From contig CALDPL010000083.1 in assembly GCA_937911965.1 (NCBI GenBank), positions 1 to 6,502 on the forward strand: DNA of 6,502 bases, read 5' to 3'. Positions within the stretch are counted from its first letter, which is position 1; every line of letters starts with the position of its first letter. The translations under genes and the position numbers were made by a program. The notes beneath the pieces are model-generated. The model did no database searches and was not told where the DNA came from. It was given only the letters and a program-made list of their open reading frames with translations. This DNA comes from an uncultured Allomuricauda sp. (GTDB taxonomy: Bacteria > Bacteroidota > Bacteroidia > Flavobacteriales > Flavobacteriaceae). Positions 1-6,376 of this stretch are shown here, in pieces.

Positions 1-76
1 CGGACTGCGCGGCAGCGGTGAAGCTGGTCGAGCCGAGCGCGGTGGCGAGCGCGGCAGCGAGGATCGTGTGACGCAT
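1..76 (-). CDS. N-terminal fragment of an exported protein (signal peptide only), runs off the window
   Basis: Reading the minus strand from the ATG at 76-74 gives a 25-residue start, MRHTILAAALATALGSTSFT then AAAQS, still open at the window edge. It has a short basic n-region, a hydrophobic Ala/Leu core and an AxA-type end followed by Gln, so it is a Sec signal peptide with probable cleavage after the AAA. The mature protein is outside the window, so its function cannot be read. GC content and codon choice (GCG, CTC, GCC, ACC) indicate a GC-rich proteobacterium, unlike the Bacteroidota core. A purine-rich GGGAA lies about 10 nt upstream of the ATG. A minus-oriented Pho-box-like site lies about 110-130 nt upstream, so the inferred role is a phosphate-starvation exported protein such as a porin, phosphatase or phosphate-binding protein. 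The family cannot be decided. Confidence 0.6.
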   Translation of the reverse strand, partial: MRHTILAAALATALGSTSFTAAAQS

Positions 77-171
77 GTGGTGGATTCCCGATGGTGAGTA
101 GGTAGGGATGCGCGGCCTCGATGGTCGCGGCATGCGACGCGCATGGCAGGCGATGTCGTCGCGGCGTGCAG

Positions 172-177
172 AGAATG
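172..177 (-). promoter_or_regulatory. Possible -10 hexamer for the minus-strand exported protein
   Basis: The minus strand reads CATTCT, matching 3 of 6 bases of TATAAT. The sequence match is weak, but the hexamer lies exactly 10 nt downstream of the minus Pho-box, where the -10 element of a PhoB-activated promoter is expected and where the plus-strand promoter has its own hexamer. This gives a leader of roughly 90 nt before the ATG at 76, in which nothing else was recognised. Confidence 0.35.
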
Positions 178-187
178 GGGCGGCTTG

Positions 188-205
188 ATGACGCGCAGAT
201 GACAG
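188..205 (-). promoter_or_regulatory. Pho-box-like PhoB site, minus orientation (two heptamers)
   Basis: On the minus strand the site reads CTGTCAT (205-199), CTGC spacer, GCGTCAT (194-188): two heptamers exactly 11 bp apart. The classical Pho box is two CTGTCAT-like heptamers with 4-bp spacers, and the first unit matches this consensus perfectly. It faces the signal-peptide gene that starts at 76. The next 11-bp positions on either side do not continue the repeat. Its assignment to PhoB is inferred from spacing, orientation and the mirrored array on the other strand. Confidence 0.6.
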
Positions 206-232
206 CGGCAGCGCGAGACGCACAGGCGCATC

Positions 233-272
233 GCGTCATGCAACCGTCATCGCTCCGGCATCCGGCTGTCAT
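233..272 (+). promoter_or_regulatory. Tandem Pho-box-like array, plus orientation (four heptamers, 11-bp register)
   Basis: Four heptamers lie in perfect 11-bp steps: GCGTCAT (233-239), CCGTCAT (244-250), CCGGCAT (255-261) and CTGTCAT (266-272), separated by the 4-nt spacers GCAA, CGCT and CCGG. The last unit is the exact Pho-box heptamer and the others keep the CAT end. Four units are two classical Pho boxes in tandem, so binding of two PhoB dimers is expected. The array lies upstream of the plus-strand signal-peptide gene at 333 and ends 10 nt before a -10-like hexamer. Spacers are GC-rich rather than AT-rich, as expected in this GC-rich DNA. Confidence 0.7.
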
Positions 273-282
273 CTGGCGGTCG

Positions 283-288
283 TGAAAT
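283..288 (+). promoter_or_regulatory. Likely -10 hexamer of the plus-strand Pho promoter
   Basis: TGAAAT matches TATAAT at 4 of 6 positions and starts 10 nt after the last Pho-box heptamer, the usual spacing when the Pho box replaces the -35 element. Transcription would start near 295. This places the GTG at 282 inside the promoter and upstream of the transcript start, so it cannot be the translation start, and it supports the ATG at 333. Confidence 0.45.
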
Positions 289-323
289 GGCGGCCGCAGC
301 GGGACTCCTCCCGCATCGACTCC

Positions 324-328
324 AGGGA
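324..328 (+). promoter_or_regulatory. Ribosome binding site that supports the ATG at 333
   Basis: AGGGA lies 4 nt before the ATG at 333. The spacing is slightly short, but it is the only purine-rich anti-SD match near a start codon in this frame. The residues encoded from 333 form a clean signal peptide, whereas the 17 residues read from the GTG at 282 are charged and polar with no such character. Confidence 0.45.
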
Positions 329-332
329 CTCC

Positions 333-1541
333 ATGCACGCCATCCTCAAGACCTCGATCGCCGCGCTCGGCCTGTCGGCGGCCGTTGCCGCCACGGTCGG
401 TCTGGGCAATATATCCGGGGTGGCAATTGCCATTCATGATGGAGGCCCAGGAGTTGTGTTTTGGATTTGGATGACCGCACTTTTGGGTATGGGCATCAAA
501 TTTTATTCCGGCAGTTTGGCCATCATGTATCGGGAGGCCGATTCCCAGGGGAGGATGCAGGGAGGTCCCATGTATTATATTGTCCAGGGGATGGGAACAT
601 GGGCCAGACCCTTGGCCGTTTTCTTCAGTATCTGTGGCCTTGTGGGCTTTTTGGGAGTGTTCACTGCCAATCAGTTCACGGAGGCCTTTATGGAGGTGGT
701 CCGGCCTCAGGAAACTTTGCTGATGGCCAGCGAATTCAATTGGAAACTCGGCATCGGCATTGTCCTGGCGATCATTACTTCCTTTGTGATTTTTGGTGGG
801 CTTACCCAGATTGCCAAAGTGGCCTCGGCCATAGTGCCCTTTATGGTGGGGCTCTATCTGTTGGCCATTTTATATGTGATGGCGACCAATGCAGGGGAGA
901 TCTTACCCTCCCTGAAGTTGATTTTTGTGGAAGCGTGGAATTTAGAAACCATGGCCACCGGGGGCTTTTGGGGACTGGTGATCATCGGGGTGCGCCGTGC
1001 CATGTTCTCCAACGAGGCCGGTTTGGGAAGTGCCCCAATGTACCACGGACAGTCCAAGAACGATGAACCCACCAAGGAAGGATTGGTAGCTATGTTGGGC
1101 CCCTTTATCGATACCATCATGGTCTGTAGCTTCACGGCGGTAATCATAATTCTCAGCGGGGCCTACCTGGAAGAGGGCAGTGGGATCATCATGACCTTGA
1201 ATGCCTTCGAGAATACCCTTGATGGCTACGGGGGCATCCTTTTGATGGTCATTGTGTCCGCCTTTGCCCTGTCCACGCTTTTCACTTATTCCTATTACGG
1301 GGTAAAAAGCCTTGGATTTTTGACCAATCCCAAGATCGGCAAATGGTACAATGTGTTTTTTGTGCTGATGATCGTCCTTGCCACGGTGGCCTCCCTGGAG
1401 TTGGTCAAGAACCTTATCGACCTCTCCTATGCCCTGATGGTGATCCCAAACATGATCGCCGTTCTCTATCTTGCACCCAAGGTCAATGCGGCATCCAAAA
1501 CGTATTTTCAGAAATTGAAAAAAAATAAAAATGGAGCATAA
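333..1541 (+). CDS. Sodium:alanine symporter (AGCS family) body, N-terminus replaced by a foreign signal peptide
   Basis: Residues 1 to about 19 from the ATG at 333 are a GC-rich proteobacterial signal peptide (MHAILKTSIAALGLSAAVA). From about residue 21 (TVGLGNISGVAIAI) the protein is a typical AGCS sodium-coupled alanine/glycine transporter in the inner membrane. Visible AGCS hallmarks are GGPG (residues 37-40), the GGPMYYI segment (77-83), IAKVASAIVPFMVGLY (160-175), FSNEAGLGSAP (225-235) and STLFTYSYYGVKSLGFL (314-330), with about eight hydrophobic segments and a basic C-terminus. Family members usually have roughly 70-90 residues before TVGLGN, including the first membrane helix, and these are absent. 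The reading frame is intact only because the junction happens to be in frame. As it stands the product would probably not work. The last 11 nt overlap era, which suggests one operon in the source genome. Extending to the GTG at 282 adds 17 residues lying in the promoter, so that start is not favoured. The AGCS assignment is firm. The start is not the native one. Confidence 0.85.
   Translation: MHAILKTSIAALGLSAAVAATVGLGNISGVAIAIHDGGPGVVFWIWMTALLGMGIKFYSGSLAIMYREADSQGRMQGGPMYYIVQGMGTWARPLAVFFSICGLVGFLGVFTANQFTEAFMEVVRPQETLLMASEFNWKLGIGIVLAIITSFVIFGGLTQIAKVASAIVPFMVGLYLLAILYVMATNAGEILPSLKLIFVEAWNLETMATGGFWGLVIIGVRRAMFSNEAGLGSAPMYHGQSKNDEPTKEGLVAMLGPFIDTIMVCSFTAVIIILSGAYLEEGSGIIMTLNAFENTLDGYGGILLMVIVSAFALSTLFTYSYYGVKSLGFLTNPKIGKWYNVFFVLMIVLATVASLELVKNLIDLSYALMVIPNMIAVLYLAPKVNAASKTYFQKLKKNKNGA
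371..395. other. Chimeric junction: GC-rich proteobacterial DNA to Bacteroidota core
   Basis: Upstream of this point the DNA is strongly GC-rich and encodes a signal peptide. Downstream it encodes conserved AGCS sequence, and codons change within a few positions to ATA, GCA, ATT, CAT, GAT, GGA and TTT. The Ala-rich end of the signal peptide (SAAVAA) resembles the AAATVG-like segment of AGCS proteins, so the crossover cannot be placed to the base. It may have used short homology in the Ala codons. It is probably an assembly or library artefact. Confidence 0.75.
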
Positions 1542-2412
1542 GGCAGGCTTTGTGAACATTATCGGGAATCCCAATGTGGGCAAATCCACCTTGATGAACG
1601 CCTTTGTCGGGGAAAAGCTCTCCATCATCACTTCCAAGGCGCAGACCACCAGACACCGTATTCTGGGGATCGTCAACGGGGAGGATTTCCAGTTGATCCT
1701 CTCCGATACCCCGGGGATCATAAAACCGGCCTATCAACTGCAGACTTCCATGATGGATTTTGTGAAATCCGCCTTTGAGGATGCCGATGTGTTGCTCTAT
1801 ATGGTGGAAATCGGGGAAAGGGCCCTTAAGGATGAGTCCTTTTTCAACAAGATCAAGAACAGTAAGATTCCGGTCCTTTTGTTGTTGAACAAAATCGACA
1901 CCTCCGATCAAGGGAACTTGGAAGAGCAGGTCCAGTACTGGAAGGAACAACTGCCCGAGGCGGAAATCCATCCGATCTCGGCCCTTGAGAACTTCAATGT
2001 AAAGGAAGTTTTCGAACGCATCCTGGAACTGTTGCCCGAATCCCCGCCCTATTATCCCAAAGACCAATTGACGGACAGGCCCGAACGGTTTTTTGTCAAC
2101 GAGACCATTCGGGAAAAGATCCTGCTCCATTACAAAAAGGAAATCCCCTATTCGGTGGAAGTGGAAACCGAGGAATTCCTGGAAGACGAGAAAATTATCA
2201 GGATACGGTCCGTGATCATGGTCGAACGGGACACCCAGAAAGGGATCATCATCGGCCATAAGGGGGCCGCCCTGAAAAGAGTGGGGGTGGAAGCCAGAAA
2301 GGACCTGGAGAAGTTCTTTGACAAACAGGTCCATATCGAACTCTACGTGAAAGTGAACAAGAACTGGAGGAGCAGTGGCCAACAGCTCAAACGTTTTGGC
2401 TACAACGGTTAA
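1531..2412 (+). CDS. era: GTPase Era
   Basis: The 293-residue product has the length and order of Era, the GTPase that binds the 3' end of 16S rRNA and acts in 30S subunit maturation. The G domain shows G1 GNPNVGKST (12-20), G2 threonines in the KAQTTRHR region (36-43), G3 DTPG (59-62), G4 NKID (120-123) and G5 SAL (150-152). A linker with YYPKDQLTDRPERFF (174-188) leads to the type II KH RNA-binding domain, whose GHKG loop is at 242-245 in the context GIIIGHKGAALKRVG. The protein ends just after the KH domain, as is usual. The ATG overlaps the end of the symporter gene by 11 nt (ATGGAGCATAA). No Shine-Dalgarno sequence precedes it. Instead there is an A-rich run at 1518-1531, typical of Bacteroidota initiation sites. 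All catalytic motifs are present, so it should be functional. der follows 115 nt downstream, a common arrangement in this phylum. Confidence 0.97.
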   Translation: MEHKAGFVNIIGNPNVGKSTLMNAFVGEKLSIITSKAQTTRHRILGIVNGEDFQLILSDTPGIIKPAYQLQTSMMDFVKSAFEDADVLLYMVEIGERALKDESFFNKIKNSKIPVLLLLNKIDTSDQGNLEEQVQYWKEQLPEAEIHPISALENFNVKEVFERILELLPESPPYYPKDQLTDRPERFFVNETIREKILLHYKKEIPYSVEVETEEFLEDEKIIRIRSVIMVERDTQKGIIIGHKGAALKRVGVEARKDLEKFFDKQVHIELYVKVNKNWRSSGQQLKRFGYNG

Positions 2413-2461
2413 AAGTGTCCTTTTCCAACTTGCAGCCATCGGTCCCGGGGACCTAACCGTT
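2404..2461. repeat. Nested inverted repeats across the era stop codon and era-der gap
   Basis: AACGGTTA (2404-2411) and TAACCGTT (2454-2461) are a perfect 8-bp inverted repeat. Just inside the right arm is a 5-bp hairpin, GGTCC (2441-2445) with GGACC (2449-2453) and a CGG loop. The left arm overlaps the last codons and stop of era. No T-run follows, so it is not a standard intrinsic terminator. It may be an RNA-processing or 3'-end structure of the era message, or chance. Confidence 0.3.
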
Positions 2462-2503
2462 TGGAAATGATCTGTGGGAAGGGAGGATTAACTTATAAAA
2501 AAG

Positions 2504-2511
2504 TATTTTTG
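2504..2511 (+). promoter_or_regulatory. Bacteroidota-type -7 promoter box for der
   Basis: TATTTTTG fits the Bacteroidota primary sigma factor -7 consensus TAnnTTTG exactly and sits in the AT-rich stretch 2488-2521, the only such stretch between era and der. No TTG is visible about 19-21 bp upstream where a -33 element would lie. The start site would be near 2518, leaving a leader of only about 10 nt before the der ATG at 2528. The promoter is likely, though not certain, and would give der expression independent of era. Confidence 0.45.
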
Positions 2512-2527
2512 CCAAAATTTTGAATGG

Positions 2528-3829
2528 ATGGGAGCTATTGTAGCCATTGTGGGAAGGCCCAATGTGGGAAAATCCACATTGTTCAACCGACTCATAGAGC
2601 GTAGGGAGGCCATAGTCGATGCCGTCAGTGGGGTCACCCGTGATCGGCACTATGGAAAGAGCGATTGGAACGGGAAGGAATTTTCGGTGATCGATACGGG
2701 GGGCTATGTCTTGGGCAGCGATGATGTCTTTGAGAAGGAAATAGACAAACAGGTGGAACTTGCCATAGGGGAGGCCGATGCCATTATTTTTATGGTGGAC
2801 GTGGAATCCGGGGTGACCGGGATGGACGAGGACGTGGCCAAACTGCTCCGCAAGGTCAACAAACCGGTCTTTTTGGCCGTGAACAAGGTGGACAATGCCC
2901 AAAGGCATGCCGATGCCGTGGAATTCTATGCCCTGGGGCTGGGGGAATATTATGCACTTTCCAGTATCAACGGCAGTGGTACCGGGGAATTGTTGGATGC
3001 CTTGGTGGAGGTGCTTCCCGAAGGGGTCGAAGAATTGGATGATGTGCCCCGGTTTGCCGTGGTGGGGCGACCCAATGCCGGGAAATCCTCCTTTATCAAT
3101 GCCCTGATGGGGGAGGACCGCTATATCGTCACCGATATTGCGGGGACCACCCGGGACAGCATCGACACTCGATACAATCAGTTTGGATTTGAATTCAACC
3201 TGGTGGACACGGCGGGAATCCGCCGAAAGGCCAAGGTGAAGGAGGACCTGGAGTTCTATTCGGTGATGCGTTCGGTCCGGGCCATTGAGCATTGTGATGT
3301 CTGTATTTTGATGTTGGATGCCACCCGGGGGTTCGATGGACAGGTACAGAACATTTTTTGGTTGGCCCACCGTAACAACAAGGGCATCGTGATCCTGGTC
3401 AACAAATGGGACTTGGTGGAAAAACAGACCAATTCGGTGAAGGAGTACACCGCCAAGATCAAGGAGGCGATCGCCCCCTTTGAGGATGTTCCCATCCTTT
3501 TTGTTTCTGTGATGACCAAACAGAGGATCTACAAGGCCATTGAAACTGCTGTGGAGGTCTATAAGAACCGCTCCAAGAAGATTGTGACCAGGACCCTGAA
3601 CGATGTGATGCTTCCCATTATCGAAAATTATCCGCCCCCGGCCTATAAGGGCAAGTTCGTCAAGATCAAATTCTGTACCCAATTGCCGACCCCCTATCCG
3701 CAGTTTGCATTTTTCTGCAACCTGCCCCAGTATGTCAGGGATCCCTATAAGCGTTTTTTGGAGAACAAGCTGAGGGAAAACTTTGAGTTTACCGGGGCGC
3801 CCATCAGCATTTTTATACGCAAGAAATAA
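2528..3829 (+). CDS. der: Ribosome biogenesis GTPase Der (EngA), double G domain
   Basis: The 433-residue product has the tandem GTPase layout found only in Der/EngA, a 50S subunit assembly factor. G domain 1 shows GRPNVGKST (9-17), DTGG (56-59) and NKVD (119-122). G domain 2 shows GRPNAGKSS (180-188), DTAG followed by IRRK (227-234) and NKWD (292-295). The C-terminal KH-like domain runs from about 350 to 433, with the Der-type segment [20 protein letters not shown] and the ending [13 protein letters not shown]. The G5 region of domain 2 is SVMTKQRI (327-334) where many Der proteins have SALTGQRV, a modest substitution. The ATG at 2528 gives the standard start one residue before [11 protein letters not shown]. 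The ATG at 2524 is out of frame. The gene lies downstream of era with its own likely promoter and converges on pbpC, with 5 nt between stop codons. It is complete, with all nucleotide-binding motifs present. Confidence 0.97.
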   Translation: MGAIVAIVGRPNVGKSTLFNRLIERREAIVDAVSGVTRDRHYGKSDWNGKEFSVIDTGGYVLGSDDVFEKEIDKQVELAIGEADAIIFMVDVESGVTGMDEDVAKLLRKVNKPVFLAVNKVDNAQRHADAVEFYALGLGEYYALSSINGSGTGELLDALVEVLPEGVEELDDVPRFAVVGRPNAGKSSFINALMGEDRYIVTDIAGTTRDSIDTRYNQFGFEFNLVDTAGIRRKAKVKEDLEFYSVMRSVRAIEHCDVCILMLDATRGFDGQVQNIFWLAHRNNKGIVILVNKWDLVEKQTNSVKEYTAKIKEAIAPFEDVPILFVSVMTKQRIYKAIETAVEVYKNRSKKIVTRTLNDVMLPIIENYPPPAYKGKFVKIKFCTQLPTPYPQFAFFCNLPQYVRDPYKRFLENKLRENFEFTGAPISIFIRKK

Positions 3830-3834
3830 CTCGG

Positions 3835-6213
3835 TCAGTTTTGGGTGGCCATTCTCACCTGTAGGTTTTGTTGGATCCGGTTCCCCCGGTCGTCCACTGC
3901 GGTCAACAGATATTCCCCGGGTTCAATGTCCAAAATCAATTCGTGGAACTGTTCCGTTTTTCCCTTATAGCTGTCGTCCAAGTACCAATATACCGTGGCA
4001 TCCGCCTGTAGGTGGGCCAATTGCATGAGGATGTCCCTGGAAGGGGCGTCCGGTGCCCTGGGGATCAGTATGGCCTCCCCGGCTTTCGGGTATATAAACT
4101 CCATCGTTTGGTGCTCTTGGGAGGAACAGCCTTCCCCAAAGGGGGGCATGGGCCTGTAATTGGGATGGGAAAGGGCATAGAAGTACTCTTGGGTCGGAGG
4201 CAGTACAAACCAATTTTTGGCCCGCATCTCCTCCAAGGGGTGGCAGCCGGCGTTTACCCTAAAGCTTCCCGTACGATCCAAAAAGAGCTGTTGGTGGTAG
4301 GGACAGGGACCGCTTCGGGTTCCCTTGCTCGGGACATATTCTTTTTTTTGGTCGTCACAATAGAGGGAGGCCCTGAACCCGCTTTGTGCACAGACATCGA
4401 CTTCCACCAGATCATCAAAGGGCTCTTGGAACCATCCGCTGTCCGGAATTGCGTCCAGAACGTCGAACAACAAGGGGGCGGCCGCCTCGATGCCGGTGAG
4501 GCCCGGCCTGCCTTCCCCATCGGCATTTCCCGCCCATACCCCTATGGTATATTTTGGGGTGGTCCCCACGGCCCAGGCGTCCTTAAAACCAAAACTGGTG
4601 CCGGTTTTCCAGGCGATGGGTTTTGAGGAATCGAAAAAGTGCCAATTTTCATCCCCTTCGGGCCTGTTCACCCGGTAAAGGGCCTGAAAGGTACTGTACA
4701 GGGCCCCGGCCCCGATCAAAGGGGCATCGAATTGCTCCTCCCCAAATTCCTTCTTCCCTTCCTTGAGATAACTGGGATCCGAATATTCATTGTTCCGGTA
4801 GGTACTCGAAGCGGATACAAAATGGTTGAGGGTGGAGGCCATTCCCGCATAGCTGGAAGTGACTTCCCAAAGGGAACTCTCCGCTCCCCCCAGGATCAGG
4901 GAAAGCCCGTAATGGGAGGCGGGCCTGTCCACGGAGGAAAGGTTCATTTTTCTCAGCCTATTGTGAAACTTTTGGAGCCCGTACCCACGCAGCAATCGAA
5001 CGGCCGGAACATTCAGGGAGCGGGAAAGGGCCAAGCTCACGGGGACGGCACCGCGGTGCTTTCGGTCAAAGTTCTGGGGGTGGTACCCGTTGATCACGGT
5101 GGGTACATCGGCCACAAGGCTATTGGGCAAGACCAGCCCCTCATCCAAAAGCGAGGCAAAGAGCATGGGTTTGAGGATGCTTCCGGTGCTCCTGTTTTTG
5201 GTGATGATGTCCACGTCCTTGGCATGGGATTTTCCGGTCGGGGAATTGCCCACATAGCCCAAAACCTTTCTGCTTTCGACCTCCAGGACCAGAATGGCCA
5301 GGTTGTGGATCTCGTTTTGTCTCAATTGACGGTGGTGCCTATCGGCCAATAGGTTGAGGCGTTGCTGGAGGCTGAAATCGATGGAACTCGTGATGCGCTC
5401 CCCGGGATGTTCCAGGGCAATGCGCTCGGTGAGATGGGGGGCCAGGTCGGGAAGGGGCAAGGGCTTTTGTGGCAAGGGTTCCGCCAGGGCAAGCCGGTAG
5501 GTGGTCCCATCGATGATTTCCCGATCTCTTAACTTTCCCAAGAGGCGGTTTCTTTTTTCCAGGAGCAATTGTTCGTTCTTTCCCGGAAAGATCAGGGAGG
5601 GGGCATTGGGCAATACGGCCAGGGATGCTGCCTGCCCCCAACTGAGTTGATGGGGCGGGACGCCAAAATAGCGCCAGGCTGCCGCCGAGAGGCCCACCAC
5701 GTTGCCGCCATACGGGGTATGGGAGGCATGGAGCCTGAGGAGTTCTTCCTTGGAGTGGCGCAGCTCCAGGCGGGTGGCCATAAAGATCTCGATGCATTTT
5801 TCCCAATAGGTCCTGGGCTTGCCCTTCCGACTGAGGCGGATGATCTGTTGGGTGATCGTGCTGCCGCCCCTACGGCTTTCCCGGCTGAGGTTATGGCCGA
5901 TGGCCTTGAGGATGGAAATGGGATTGAAGCCCGGATGGTAGGGAAAATATTCATCCTCGAACATCAATATGCTTTGCCTGAACCTCTGGGGCACCGAATC
6001 CATTTCCGGGAACCTCCATTGCCCGTCATCCGCGATCCGGGCCCCAATCAAGGTTCCATTGGAGCTGAGGACCACGGTGGAGGTCGGGCTGTCGAACAAT
6101 TGCCCCGGCAGGCAGAACAGCCATAAGGGCAAGATGGCGGCCAATACCCCCAATTTGACCTTATGGCGTCCCACAACCCGTTTTATCTTCGACGCATCAG
6201 TCTTCATCCACAC
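3835..6213 (-). CDS. pbpC: Penicillin-binding protein 1C (bifunctional peptidoglycan glycosyltransferase/transpeptidase)
   Basis: The 792-residue class A penicillin-binding protein is anchored by one N-terminal membrane helix (about 20-36) after a basic cytoplasmic start. The GT51 glycosyltransferase domain shows EDEYFPYHPGFNP (86-98, catalytic Glu86), RRGGSTITQQ (114-123) and the PBP1C-style HTPYGGNVVG (165-174). The transpeptidase domain has the acylation motif SILK (Ser345-Lys348), SLN (399-401) and KTGTS (536-540). After it comes a Cys-containing linker (Cys608, 619, 637, 657, 696) and a beta-rich C-terminal domain of the BiPBP_C type (about 705-790). The usual PBP1C length and order are kept and all catalytic residues are present. 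The start is uncertain between GTG 6213 and ATG 6207, two codons apart. An in-frame stop at 6228-6226 limits any extension. The gene directly follows the macroglobulin gene, the known yfhM-pbpC pairing, in which the two are thought to act together in envelope defence or repair. Confidence 0.95.
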   Translation of the reverse strand: MWMKTDASKIKRVVGRHKVKLGVLAAILPLWLFCLPGQLFDSPTSTVVLSSNGTLIGARIADDGQWRFPEMDSVPQRFRQSILMFEDEYFPYHPGFNPISILKAIGHNLSRESRRGGSTITQQIIRLSRKGKPRTYWEKCIEIFMATRLELRHSKEELLRLHASHTPYGGNVVGLSAAAWRYFGVPPHQLSWGQAASLAVLPNAPSLIFPGKNEQLLLEKRNRLLGKLRDREIIDGTTYRLALAEPLPQKPLPLPDLAPHLTERIALEHPGERITSSIDFSLQQRLNLLADRHHRQLRQNEIHNLAILVLEVESRKVLGYVGNSPTGKSHAKDVDIITKNRSTGSILKPMLFASLLDEGLVLPNSLVADVPTVINGYHPQNFDRKHRGAVPVSLALSRSLNVPAVRLLRGYGLQKFHNRLRKMNLSSVDRPASHYGLSLILGGAESSLWEVTSSYAGMASTLNHFVSASSTYRNNEYSDPSYLKEGKKEFGEEQFDAPLIGAGALYSTFQALYRVNRPEGDENWHFFDSSKPIAWKTGTSFGFKDAWAVGTTPKYTIGVWAGNADGEGRPGLTGIEAAAPLLFDVLDAIPDSGWFQEPFDDLVEVDVCAQSGFRASLYCDDQKKEYVPSKGTRSGPCPYHQQLFLDRTGSFRVNAGCHPLEEMRAKNWFVLPPTQEYFYALSHPNYRPMPPFGEGCSSQEHQTMEFIYPKAGEAILIPRAPDAPSRDILMQLAHLQADATVYWYLDDSYKGKTEQFHELILDIEPGEYLLTAVDDRGNRIQQNLQVRMATQN

Positions 6214-6225
6214 CCCATCGAGCCA

Positions 6226-6375
6226 TCACCGTACCACTTTGACCCATTGGCCCTTGCCCCTGGCCTGATAGTTGTTGTCGTACATGGCCTCCACCTGGGA
6301 TCCGGGCAGGTAATATTCCCCGAGGTAGGAGGCATTCAGTTTTATGGCAAAGCTTTTGGATTGCCTGCCTCCCAA
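6226..6375 (-). CDS. C-terminal end of an alpha-2-macroglobulin-like protein (partial)
   Basis: The minus strand encodes about 48 residues ending in a TGA at 6228-6226. The readable part includes GGRQSKSFAIKLNASYLGEY (from about 6372 down) and, further on, YYLPGSQVEAMYDNNYQARG, ending GKGQWVKVVR. The pattern of a beta-strand, YLPG, then V-E-A-M-Y-D and a final W-V-K-V-V is what I know from the C-terminal edge of bacterial alpha-2-macroglobulins. These are large periplasmic, often lipid-anchored, protease-trapping proteins encoded directly upstream of PBP1C. The catalytic parts (thioester, bait region) are not in the window. Codon use (GCC, CTG, CTC, GGG) matches pbpC. The frame closes at a TGA at 6384-6382, inside AT-rich DNA that does not look like this gene. 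No start codon is seen, so the gene is cut by the junction rather than frameshifted by a single base. Confidence 0.65.
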   Translation of the reverse strand: MGGRQSKSFAIKLNASYLGEYYLPGSQVEAMYDNNYQARGKGQWVKVVR

Positions 6376-6376
6376 T
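6352..6376. other. Second chimeric junction: Bacteroidota core to AT-rich DNA
   Basis: Composition drops sharply here: 36 of 60 bases are G or C over 6241-6300 but 18 of 60 over 6421-6480. At the same point the macroglobulin frame ends and a different minus-strand frame becomes open with AT-ending codons. The two frames overlap over the sequence around GGCAGGCAATCC, so the exact base cannot be assigned. Like the left junction, it probably comes from assembly or library construction. Confidence 0.6.

Noticed and set aside
282..332. GTG start at 282 extending the symporter reading frame by 17 residues
   Set aside because: It lies inside the likely -10 region of the Pho promoter, encodes a charged segment, and is followed by an ATG with a ribosome binding site and a clean signal peptide.
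1518..1531. A-run before era as a programmed frameshift site in the symporter
   Set aside because: It lies within the last few codons of the symporter, so slipping would change little, and A-rich leaders are a normal initiation context in Bacteroidota.
942..2439. Two long minus-strand open frames opposite the symporter and era
   Set aside because: Both are antisense shadows of recognised genes, with shadow-type composition and no domain.
2441..2453. GGTCC-CGG-GGACC hairpin as an intrinsic terminator of era
   Set aside because: The stem is only 5 bp and no T-run follows.
2453..3682. Minus-strand open frame of 409 codons opposite der
   Set aside because: It is a mirror of der codons: rich in His, Gly and Pro, no recognisable domain, and lying wholly over a well-conserved gene.
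4012..6126. Several plus-strand open frames opposite pbpC
   Set aside because: pbpC is certain from its catalytic motifs. The plus frames are Gly/Pro/His-rich shadows.
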